Assembly: GCA_022747635.1 (NCBI GenBank)
Contig: JAKTNV010000009.1
Coordinates: 26,917,122-26,981,121, forward strand
Length of the DNA: 64,000 bases
Direction of reading: 5' to 3'
Source: Hetaerina americana
Lineage: Eukaryota; Arthropoda; Insecta; Odonata; Calopterygidae
Position 1 is the first letter of the stretch; each line of letters opens with the position of its first letter. The translations under genes and the position numbers were made by a program. Under the pieces are notes generated by a model. That model saw only the letters and a program-made list of their open reading frames with translations, did no database searches and had not been told where the DNA came from. Below are positions 24,015 to 39,850 of the stretch, piece by piece.

Positions 24015-26450
24015 GATTTGCGCTTACGGAAATTGTGTCCATCATCATTATCAGATTTGTTTCTTTCGACTCTCGTTTCTTCTCAGTCAGCCTGAGAACC
24101 TGTATTTATTCAAAATTTAGGTACCGATCATTTTTGTGTCTAATTTTTCGTCATAATTATTTTTCAACATATTATTTACATTCATGGGTCTCTTCTTTCA
24201 TCCATAATTTCACCCTTGCATCTACTTGAAAAAATACCATTTTGGTAAATGAAAAGGAGATTAAATAGAAATCGGCGGACGAAAACATATGCCTGATGCA
24301 CAGTATTTTTAAGCCGAGTCAATAGCTCTCTTCTCTTCACGAACTTTGGTCAGCTTTGGTATTGTTTGATGAAAAAGCGTTACACCGTGATGAGGCATCA
24401 TCAATATTCGTATTTGATAATTCTGTGGAAGTTTCCGTCGTTCCTTCTGTTGTCATGGGTAAATGCCACTTCCACGAAGTGAAGTCTAAAACCCACAAAG
24501 TTTATTGTAGGGGAAAATTTTTATCTCCCCTCCTTCAGGCACTTCACTCGAAACTTTATAGAAATTAGCAGCTACCTTTCGCAAGTTATAAATTTGTCAG
24601 CCGTTCTTTTCCGTCAGGCATTCCTATAATTTTCCGTGCCCTCCGAGTATCCGAATGTGGATGTGGTAGTTTTGACTAATTTGGAAAAAAAACCACTTTC
24701 TCTCTCTTCGGCTCGTGGGCACAAAGGTTTCGTTTAAAAGGCTTTTAGCGGTGTGTTTTTTGTCACTTATCTTCAGCGAGTTAAAAAACGGAAACAATTC
24801 TTCATCTCACCAAACGGCCGCATCCTTCCGCGATTAATCTTCTTCTCGCATTTGCGCCATCTCCAGGCGAACGCCCACACTGTCAGCCTGGCGCGCTGGG
24901 CACATAAACACACCAACCAACCAATCTCTCTCTCTCGCCGCCCCCGCAAAACACCTAATTATTATATTTCTCTGACTGATTACCGTCCCGTTGACTGTTT
25001 CCCGCTCTGGGAGAAGGGCAGAGGGAGCATTTCAACGGGGGACCCTACGCGAGTATACACGGAGTGGTGTCCCGGCGCAGAACATTCTTCATTTGTCTTC
25101 ACCTCGCAAGAGGCTTAAACGGGAAAGATTAAATGTGCCACATTTATTTTTTTTCTTTTACGTATTGAGTTTATTTCTCCCTCGCCAACCTGCGGAGTCA
25201 TCCTCGTGCGGCCTTATCCCCCCTCCCCTCACGCCCCCACGGTGGGTCCAATGTTGTCTTTTCCCATTCCTCATTTGTCATTCGTTTCGGCACGAATCGA
25301 GGGAAACGATTTCCTCTCCTCTTTTATTTTTCCGAGGGCCCATCGCTCGTGACTTACCGTGCATCTCCCATCTCTTCTCCTCCCCCCTCCCCAATCCTCT
25401 CCTCCCTTTTAGGAACCCCGAAACTATGTAGGGAGAGGAAAATAAAGGAAGAGAGAGAGAGGGGCGGGGGAGAGGCCTTCACGTGCGCGCGCCCTTTCCT
25501 CACAAAATAGGCAGCGCATCGCTTCGTAATTGTTACCTTGGCGAAGCAGTTCACCACCACTCTCCTCCCCGCCCTCTCTTCCCCAAAATCAACCCCCCCC
25601 CCCCCTTGGCCCCCTCCCCATCCGCAGCCAGCCTATCACTCTTCCCGGCCCCCCGAGCGAGAACCATAACCCACCCGCCCCACGCCCCCTCCTCCGCACA
25701 CCCCCCCTCCTCCTCCCTTGCCACGCATCTATCTCCCCTTACCCAGCATCTCTCTCTCTCCCTTCTCGTCGTTTTAACCACCACCAAACAGACACACACA
25801 GACGCACTCTCTTCCCAGCCCTTCCATTCCTAAAACCCTTCAGGGTTGTGTGTGTTCGGGGAGAGGGAGGAACTCTCTCTTTCTCTCTCTCGGGGTTGTG
25901 AAGGCGAGGAGGGGGCAGAGAATGGTATTTTTTTTAATGGCGGATGTAGGGAAGTAAGTGTGTGTGTGTGGTTGGGAGGAGGCGAGGGACGAGGCAATGG
26001 GAGGAGGAGGATGGGGAGGCGGGAGGAGTTTTCCTTCCATTTACGCTGAGGCCGCAAGGGATGATGGGTAAAGGGTTGGCGTGGGAAGGAAGAGTTTTGG
26101 CGCGGTGGGGGGAAAGTGTGTGGGGGGGGGGATTGAGGACGGAGTGGCGCGGTGAGGTGGGGTGGTGGTGAAGGAGAAATGAAGAGATGTGAAGATAAGG
26201 GTGGAGGGGTGGGTAGGGGCGATGGGGAATGAGCTCTGCGGGGGTGGGTGGAAATCCACGAGGACGAGGGATCCGAGGGGGGGTGGGGAGCTGGAAGGGG
26301 GAGCGGAGTCGGTGAGAAAACGATGGAAGTTGGATGAAAGAGCGTGGATTTAGAGCCAAGTGATCGAGTGAAGAGAGGAAGGGACAGTGTTAACAATAGC
26401 TGCGTACATGCATCCCTCGCGGTGAGAGTTGGATGTGACATTGTAGAGCG
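24015..26450. other. AT-rich DNA followed by two low-complexity islets
   Basis: 24015-24750 is AT-rich with nothing recognised. 24830-25440 is mixed and pyrimidine-rich. GACTTACCGTG at 25350-25360 reads as a donor-like CACG|GTAAGTC on the minus strand, but no matching exon is evident. 25500-26450 holds the pyrimidine/purine pair listed separately. Confidence 0.55.
25530..26400. repeat. Large pyrimidine block followed by large purine block
   Basis: 25530-25835 is C/T-rich, with a 13-base C run at 25593-25605. 25850-26400 is G/A-rich, with a G10 run at 26122-26131 and a G-quadruplex motif at 26268-26288. Both + and minus frames up to 203 codons run through it. These are Pro/His/Ser-rich on one strand and Gly/Arg/Glu-rich on the other, as expected from composition. 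Confidence 0.65.
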
Positions 26451-31490
<5,040 letters not shown>

Positions 31491-34080
31491 CTCAGTATCC
31501 TGGCGCAACCACGGTGCCCATTATGCCCCCACTCTTCTCCCCTAGGTCGAAAAAAAAAGAAGCCCGAGTGTACCTCCGCCTCCCCCAACGGTCCACGCGC
31601 TATGTGGCACTCCCACCCGTCCTGCCCCCCCCCATGCCCTTGTACTCCTTCCTCCCCCACGCCATCCTTCAACCCCCTCATTCAAACATCCCCCTTCCCC
31701 ACCTTTCGTACACTTTTCCCTGCCCCTTAATATTCTCGCCTGTCAATGCCAGGGCGAATTTCTGCAGCTGACGGCCTGGAAAATGAAGCATTCGTCAGCT
31801 ATTTCTCCTTCCACCCCTGCTCCGTCCTCTTTCCCTTCCCGCCCACCCACCCTACACGCGTACACCCTAACCCCCTCCCACCCTCTCACTCCCGAGGTCA
31901 CTGCCGACGCACGCGGGGGCGAACAGGCGTCCGCTTCGCCCCTTCCCCCCGTCCTCCCGTTCACTTGCACTACTTAATACTTTCCCTCGCACGAGTGTGC
32001 AGTCGGCGGACCCTTCCCCTTGCGTTTTCACCCATTGTTTCCTCCCCCTCCTCCCTACTCCCCGAGAATAAATACCCACCCGCCGATCAGGCCTTCCCGT
32101 CGGCTCGCCCTAGATGAGTCCGCGAGTCGCCAGCTCTTCCTCCTCTCTGGATTTGTGGGTCACAACAGAACTCACCAACTCCGTTTTTCTCTCGCTCGGC
32201 GATGGTAATCCACACACTCCTGCCGGTCCCTCCACCCTCCGCTCCGCCGTAAATATCGCATCCCCCAGGCCTTACGTCATCGGATCGTGTTACGCTTTAT
32301 CCTTCCGGAGCAATAAACATCAATTTGGATTCATACCGCTGTACCATCTGCGGATGCGTGTGTGTGTGTGTACTCGTATGAGTGAGCGATCGTGCCCGTT
32401 AATGTCCTTGTTCCGGAGGTGGAGCGGGAGGAAGCCGGTGAAAGGACCCCTGGAATCTTATTATAGTCCCCTCATTCACGCATATTTTTGGATAAAAGTT
32501 CGGTGGAGCGGGGTTTAACGCTTCGTTTTCCATCTTGGGAGTCCTTATCACTCCATTTATGCCCTTATTTGTTTTCCCTGGAATGCTTCCATGCATTAGC
32601 TCTGCGTAGCCATCAATGGTCTTTCTACAAAAGTTCGGTCATCGTGGACGGTATTGTCAGTGTCATCAAAACTCATCGGAGAGGGATTCTGGTTTTTCGA
32701 AAAGGTCACGGGAATCGCTTTGCCTTTTGAAATACAAAATCCTAAAATGGTCCCCTTTGAGCGGTAGATAACAAATTCTAATCGGAATTAGCGTACAATT
32801 TTCCCTTTCGATCGATATCAGCCGAATTCAAGGCGAGACCTGTGTAATTTATTTGTTAATAAAGAAATTTCTTTCACGGTCATGTCGCACGAATAACATT
32901 TGCGCGGGATATTGTTCAGTATTGGAAAAAATATCTGCATAAAAGTTTCGTGTATCGTGCTCACATTTTTTTCGGTCCGTATCTTCCACATTACGTACGC
33001 TTCCGAGCTCAAGCCCCCCTCGGGTGTTCCGCCACGGCCCCGACTGAATTTTTACGTTCAAACACGAGCGCCCTTCTTCCTCCCCACGATCCACATCCCT
33101 CCGTTGTCCCTTTGGAGACGACGTGCATCCGGGGAGATTTCGCCCGTCCGCTCAATTCTTGAAAAACATTTTTCCAGAAACAAAAACAGCACTCCCACTG
33201 GACCCAGCCGTCGGCCATTGTTCCCCGCCAAGTGGGCAGGGGCTCTCGAGCGCGGCCGGGGCGTTATTTGCTTTTGGATTCATTTGTTTTTTTCCTCCTG
33301 AAAAATGTTTCTTTTTTTCTGTTACATTATTTTTTTTTGTTTTGGACAGCGAGAGCACCCGTGCCTATTCCGCACCACTGGGGGATTTTTCGTGCGAGAG
33401 CGGTCTCTTGTCTCGCTCTCCCTCCCTCTGCCTTCTTCTTGCTTTAGACTTGCGCGGACGAAAATTTTTCCCGTTCTAGTCTCCGATAACGTCGTTCGGA
33501 GATAGGGAAACGTGGGAGGATTGGACGGAGGGTCGCTTTTATTTCACGCGTAAAATAATTTTTTTTACCTCCCTTTTCCACTCGTCTCTTACGGTCGGAC
33601 CAGGGTAGAGTCGGTCCGTCGTAATTTTAGCGTGGATTCGTTCCATTGTTGCTTCAACAGCTGCCCACGGTCCCTCTCTCCCCATCTTCGTCCCCGACGT
33701 CAAGCTTCCCCAACCCCATTCCATCTCCATCCCACCCTTTTTATCCGGCCTTCGCCCTCATCGTCTCGCGGGAGGTGGACGGGGAGGAGTCCCACGTTTT
33801 GCCGGTCCCCGGAGGAAAAAATACTCATATACGTATTAAAAAGGGAATTTCTAGTCCGCATTATCGTTTTTGGAGATTTTAATTTGGTTAGGCTATCTTC
33901 TTTCTCCCATCGGGATTAGCGGTTTTTTTTTGAAGAGGGTTGGGCGTTTGTGACCGTTTGTTTCTGAACGGGAGAGGAAGGGGAGAGAGGGTGGTTGGAA
34001 GAAGGGGGGGGTGAAGAGGGAGCGGAATATTTAGGGTAGGCAGGAGAAAGGATAGGAGGGTGGGGGTAGGGGCGAAGAGT
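31491..34080. other. Chain of GC-richer islets
   Basis: 31590-32110 is pyrimidine-rich on the + strand with a C9 stretch near 31626. A short GT repeat lies near 32358-32372. 32300-33000 is mixed to AT-rich. 32990-33480 is GC-richer without strong asymmetry. 33650-33760 is pyrimidine-rich and 33960-34080 is purine-rich. Frames of 118-134 codons here are unrecognised. Confidence 0.5.
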
Positions 34081-36870
34081 TTCGTGGATTCGGGGAATCT
34101 CCTTTAATGAGACATTCCAATTTTTTGGTCCATATCTCGTTTCGGTCTGAACAATAGAGTTATTGTCCAGATGTCCCCGTATCCCCCATAATCTGGTGAT
34201 GGGATTAATGTTTTTTAATATCGTCTGAATTAAGCAGTCACGTATTTGCAAGAGCTCGAGAAAAGGGATTGAATTATGTCGCATTCCGGAGCGAATTTCA
34301 TCATTCCCTATGTTGTAAAATTTCCGTTGTAATAAGTTGAGAAAAGAATTCTCTAGGGTTTTTACTTTTATTCCGGTCCTACTTATGCGGAAAGAGCTGT
34401 TTTAATTACTTATTTTAACGAAATTAACCCTGATTAAGATCTGTTGAGCTTCAGGCACTTTGTGTATTTTATCTAGATGTAACATATTCTTGGACACAAT
34501 TCTCCGCGTTTGATAGTTGAACCCCACGTCATTTTCTCCCAGTTTGACTGTACACATCAAATCGGGGGTACAATATTTTGTCTAGTTTTAATTGAAAAAT
34601 AACAATTTCTAACCGTTTTACTTATAATTATAGTCTATGATCGAAACACTTTTTTTAATGATAGACTCACTTTTATGGATTTAAATAACGTTTTTCAACT
34701 CTTTTCAAACAAGTACTTTTGAACTGTTGTATTAGTATAGCCCTACAGTATAATGTAACTTTGCCGCTACCTCAATACCCCAGTTTTGCAGACCTGTTGG
34801 TGAGGAAAGCGATACTCGTGCGGCATTATCTCCAATGGCCGGCGTCATTTCAATATTTGACAATGAGATAAACTAAACATCGCCTCTTTTAATGTGACTC
34901 TTCGTGTTGACGCCGTACTTAGCCTGCGTTTTTGTATGCTTTAAAGAAATGCATCATGGTTAAGTTTCAATTGAATGTGAGCTATAGAAATTTCCGCTCA
35001 TCGAATGAATCGCTCCGATATCAACTGCAAGTCATAAAATTCTTTGTGGCTCGGGTGTCCCAACCGACGACGCCCTGAAGTGGCCTCGGTGGGTTTGACG
35101 TCCGAATGATTCGTATAAACGCAATCTGAATTTGAATCTGCTCGTCGATTATTTAGACTCCCCGATATAACAATAATAACTGCATTCCAATCGACTGAAC
35201 AAAGGCCCGTTTGCGACGAGCGCCGGGTTGACCCTTACGTTCCCCACCCCTTCAGGGCCGCTCACACAGACGTCGGTGACAGAAGTTTCAACCGCCCCCG
35301 CTCACATTTTTATGACTCAACTATATCCCCGGCCTCGCCCTCTCCGTGGCAAACGGAAAATTGTGAGTCCAGACGGTTTTCCCCCTCCCCCCTCCACCAT
35401 AACCTCCCACCGTCTTACCATCAACCCTTTCGGCTGGTTCCCTTGCTCACCTCTGATGGGCAGGTAGGCGGACGCGAGGCGTCGTCCAAGCGGACTCGTC
35501 CGTCTCGAAGTGCCTTTCTTCTTCGCGCTCCCGACGTACTGGGCGCTTTCTTGCGACGCCCCCGCACGTCAGCCCGCGGGTTCCGGCCGCGTAGCCCGCC
35601 CACGGGAACTTAACCCCATACCTACAGTATCTCACGCACACAGACGACGCGTATCAAAGGAGGCCGGGGTGAAAAGAAGTGGATGAAAGCCACGCAACAG
35701 CCTTTATTTTCCGACCCTACTAACGGCCCGAGTCCCGGCAGAGAGCCAAAGAGCCGAGCCTTAGCATTCATTCCCCCTTCCTCTCCGCCCATATTTGAAT
35801 GACAACTACTTTGAGGATCCATTTCGGGGGAAGGGGGGATGTATTTCACCCCTTGTCTCACCGTCGTGGAGGTTGTCTTTCTCGCCTCTCCCCTTTTGTT
35901 TGAATCGGTGCCGCCGAAGCCTCCTCCTCCTCCCTTTTAAGAGGGTTCCCGTGCGGGTCCCGGTGTGCCGTGGAAAAAGGCGGCGTTTCCGTTTCCCCGG
36001 TATCGGGCGGGAGGCCGCTCGAATGACGCGGTGTCCCCGCGGTTTCCTGTTCTCAGGCGATGCACGTCCTTCACTCTGCGAATCCTCCCACGCTGATCCC
36101 TGAAGCTCACGGCTGGTCCTAATTGAAGTAGGCGTCTTTCCATCTGCAACCTCGCTCCCGACCATTCACCTTACCCTGTTATTCGCGAATTCCTGCATTA
36201 CGTTTTTCACGTTCCTCCAGAACAGTTTAATATTTCCGGGATAGCTGTGGTGTTCAAGTTGGAATTCATGTGTGGGATCGGTCTCCAAATACCGTAAATC
36301 AATCTTCTCTCTCATTTACCTATCCAGCACTTGCTAGTCAGCTCGCTAGGTACTTACGTATTACTTGCGAGTCATCAGTCGAGATTCCCGGGGATTTTCA
36401 ATCTTTAGACATTAGTATTTTCTCTTCAAGTATTTAGACATCAGTACTCTTTCATCTCATCCCGGGTTTTCATTTTTTTGTTTTCTATCGGAGCATGTAC
36501 ATTATTCACGACATACTACTCCTTATTTTGTCCTAACATTATTTTGTTTATGCTATTTCATACTTAGCTCCCGTGCGATTTTCTCAGCATGAGTAACGGA
36601 AAAATATTGATGCGTTTATTGTCGACTTTATACTTGCTCTCAAGGTGCTGCTTAGGGCAAGGACTCGTACCCTCATGAACATCGGTGTAGAAACTCCGAC
36701 ACACGGCAGCGAATGACTCGTGAATGAATTATTCTTTGACTTTAAGAAATTGACACCAACACTTGGAAAGTGGAGAATTTCAAATTTACTATTTCGCAAG
36801 ATCCATGGCATTCCCAGTGAATTCATTGGGAATACCAGTCTAATTAATTTTGTTTAGTTTTAGAAATTAA
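34081..36870. other. AT-rich DNA with a GC-rich islet
   Basis: 34081-35200 is AT-rich. A GCCCTGAAGTGGCC word near 35070 weakly resembles the loop of the foldback element at 23.9 kb. 35200-36170 is a GC-rich islet rich in CpG. 36170-36870 is AT-rich. It contains two copies of TTTAGACAT(T/C)AGTA about 29 bases apart (near 36403 and 36432) and a 24-base imperfect palindrome at 36810-36833. Confidence 0.5.
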
Positions 36871-37110
36871 GGGGGTTTGGTAACTTAGTGGTTTTGGGGT
36901 TTGGCTACTGACGGGACGGGTCCTGGTATCGAATCACCTCCAGTGATGCTGGCACCTGTAATAATCCAGCGGCTGCAATTTTCTGGGAGCTAGAACCACG
37001 TGGGAAACCAGTGCAGGGAAAAGGAATTGCCATCCCGCGCATGGAAGGTGTGACTTTCACACGCCTCAGTCCGGCTCGGTGGGAACCAACCTCGCCTATG
37101 AAAACCAATC
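36871..37110 (+). mobile_element. Probable tRNA-derived SINE (degenerate)
   Basis: Seen: TAACTTAGTGG at 36881-36891, one base from the RNA polymerase III A-box consensus TRGCNNAGTGG. A B-box-like GGTATCGAATC starts at 36925, 44 bases downstream, the spacing of a real tRNA. The B box has a one-base insertion against GGTTCGAATC. The following 170 bases (to about 37110) are GC-richer than the flanks and could be the SINE body. The 3' end is uncertain, with no clear tail or target-site duplication. Known: SINEs of many arthropods have such tRNA heads. It is not a functional tRNA, because acceptor-stem pairing is absent. Confidence 0.45.
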
Positions 37111-39850
37111 TTCGGGGTGATTACGACGGCATTGGTGGCTATAAAAATGCATCGGGGATATTTTTATTTTTTTCCACAACGCCGTGTCGCCCATCCTCCA
37201 GTGTTGTATTTTGATTCCATAATGGAAGCACTCCTCCCTCCTCTCCCCCGTCCGAATTCCACGCCTCCTAACTCCTCTCCCTCCCTTTTTAATGTGCCGC
37301 CCGAGACGTACGGAATGACTCGCCCATTTTTTCTGAAATTGACACGTATGCTTCGTCACCGTCGGTAGCATACGCCACGCTGAGTAACAATGGGGGCGCC
37401 GCCTTTCGCCGGGAGGCCCACTCGCATCATATGCACCGCACGAATAGGTTTCGCCCTCCCCCTCTAACACGTCTCCCCCCGCCGCCCCCTCCCCCTACCG
37501 ACGCGTCCATTCCCCCCTGCACCCGCGGGAATCCCTTTTTTGCCCTCGATGAAGTAGTAGTACCTACCTAACACCTGGAAGGGGTGGGAGTTTCGGCCTT
37601 GTTCGCGGGCAGTGTGCTCAACCGCCCGCGATGCTTTTTCTCCTCTCGCTTTTATCGCACACGGTTAGTACCACGTTTCAATTTACTCTGTGCTCTGCAT
37701 CAGTTATTAGGGGGCGGCGACCAACATCTATGCGCTGTGCTTCTCTGTGAAATGCCATGTTTATACAGTTTAGTTCGTTCGCCATAGATGAGAGTATAAG
37801 GATAGGAAGGAGAAGAGAACTACATGCCGAGGCGTAATTTGTGCATATTCCTTCCATTCGTTCGAAAAATCGACGTGGATCGTTAAATGATCCTGACTCA
37901 AGAATTTAGATCAATTTACCTCTTAGCTAATTAGTATTCTATTGAATAGGACGAACAGAGAACTCAAAATGGTCACAAACCACCGCACCTATAATATTGA
38001 CGTAAGGCATAAGGTAAGAAAGACTTTCGGTTAGTTTCCAAAATACAAGTATATTAATCGATCATTGGATAACTACTTATTAAAGTAAAATTATAAAATT
38101 TCGGAGTCATTTCTTTCCAATGGATTTTGATTCAGCATCTAACAGCGGAGGCTTTGTACGACTATTCAGAATGCTTTTAAATTTATGGACGGTTAACGTT
38201 GTTTTATACGTTGTTTTGTATGACTAATATGTTAAATATTTAAGGTGAGTGACCAGTGAGATCTTATTTTGCTTGGCATTGTGTAGGCGATAAAATTTCT
38301 CGGATCATCAAATACTTATGGATTCATTCCTTGGCCCTAGTACCGGTGATCATTTCGTTCTCCCGTTATGTAAACCTTGTGAAATCAAGTTTCATTATAC
38401 CCCCATAAACACTCCAATGATCAATACTGACTGCTCCGTAGATCTAGCTCACGTGGAGTAAATGTCAGCTTCAATCTTCTTACCACATCACATAGACTAT
38501 TATAACCGGTTTGTACAGCTTTCACAAGCGATAACCCTCCAAAATAACGTCTCTTTTTTAAGAGCTTCCCTTATCAGCTGATTAGATATGTTACTGCTAA
38601 TGCACTTCATTATAGAAATTACACGCTGTGGTGGTATTCCTTTCAAAATATCACTTAGTGGAAGGGCGCTTTGTCACAAATCTTGCCATCAAAATGAGAA
38701 CAAAAAGAGGGAAACCTTTATCCTTTGGGCCATGTAAAAACCCGAGACACTTTTTGACAAGTCGTTCGCCCCAAATAGAGACCGCATCCAGCCGCCCTTC
38801 GAGAACCATTCCCTATGACTCTTTTGCGGTATCCTTTGATCCATCGGGAGATATCCTGAGACGTCCGTCAAAAGAGCTCCGAGAGAGGAGAGTGAAAGAT
38901 ATGTGTAAAAAGAAAGCACGCCCCTCCATTTTATAAACTCACATTGAGAGGAGAGAGAGGAAAAAAAGGCGGCAACTGTTTTGTGAGTGGTTTTCCCGAA
39001 AGGCCTCAGCGGTGGGTGTGGCTCTGACGTCGAGGTCTTGAAGGTGTGGGAGAGAATGGGAGGGATGGAGGAGAATGATAGGGGATTTTTTTGAGGGTTG
39101 TTCAGGAGAGTGAGGAAGGGGATGGGAGTGTGGGAGGAGATCCAAACCCTTTGGAAAATAAAATAAAAGTTAAAACTTCCGCCGCGAAAGGTTTGAGTGG
39201 TTACACCCTCTCGTGTCACTCCTCCTCCATCCTTACTCCGTCCCCTTTCGTACCTCTGGTCTCATCACGATGCCCTGCATGCCCTCCACCGTTTACATTC
39301 CGTCCCAGGCTATTCTATAATGAATGTATTCCATTGTTTTCAATCAATATCGTTTTGTTTTACCACCAATTTCCACAAAAAGGAGCGCCCACGTCAAATA
39401 TCTTCGCCCGTCACTTCAAATGTAAGATATACCTTGAACGATCCTTTAAATCATTTATCATCCATGTTTTAATGGCTGATTAGTCTTGTAAGATAATTTT
39501 CCACTCTTTTTCCTATCAGTTATGTCATACCTATCAGCTGCACTTTAGCAAGTTCTTCGCATTTGAAATATATTCACCTCCAACACATTTTCTCCAAATG
39601 GTATCTCGTGTTACCAACAGCTCTCGAATTTTCTCGATGGTAATTTTCTGAATCACAGAATTTATTCCATTGGTGACAAAGATTATTCCCTAGTACTTTT
39701 ATACATTTACTTGCAGATACGGAATAAAACAATTGCTGTTTCAATCACTTGTTTCACCGTCACTCCACTTTCTCCGTTCACTGAATTATGACTTTTTTAT
39801 TTCTTAATCTTCGTTAATCTATCTCCTAGACGGTTATATTTTGGTTAGGG
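37111..39850. other. Mixed DNA with two islets
   Basis: 37210-37560 is pyrimidine-rich with long C/T words. 37640-38860 is AT-rich and contains the possible short exon at 37969-38013 discussed in the findings. 38930-39150 is purine-rich on the + strand and switches at about 39190-39290 to pyrimidine-rich. 39300-39850 is AT-rich with nothing recognised. Confidence 0.5.

Noticed and set aside
23719..24095. Two opposite frames (68 and 66 codons) over the foldback element
   Set aside because: They are translations of the two strands of the same inverted repeat, not genes.
25350..25360. Minus-strand donor CACG|GTAAGTC
   Set aside because: No plausible exon or acceptor on the minus strand; such words are expected by chance in 64 kb.
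25830..26441. 203-codon minus-strand frame rich in Pro, His and Ser
   Set aside because: It is the complement of a purine block; overlapping frames of 141 and 66-72 codons are open too.
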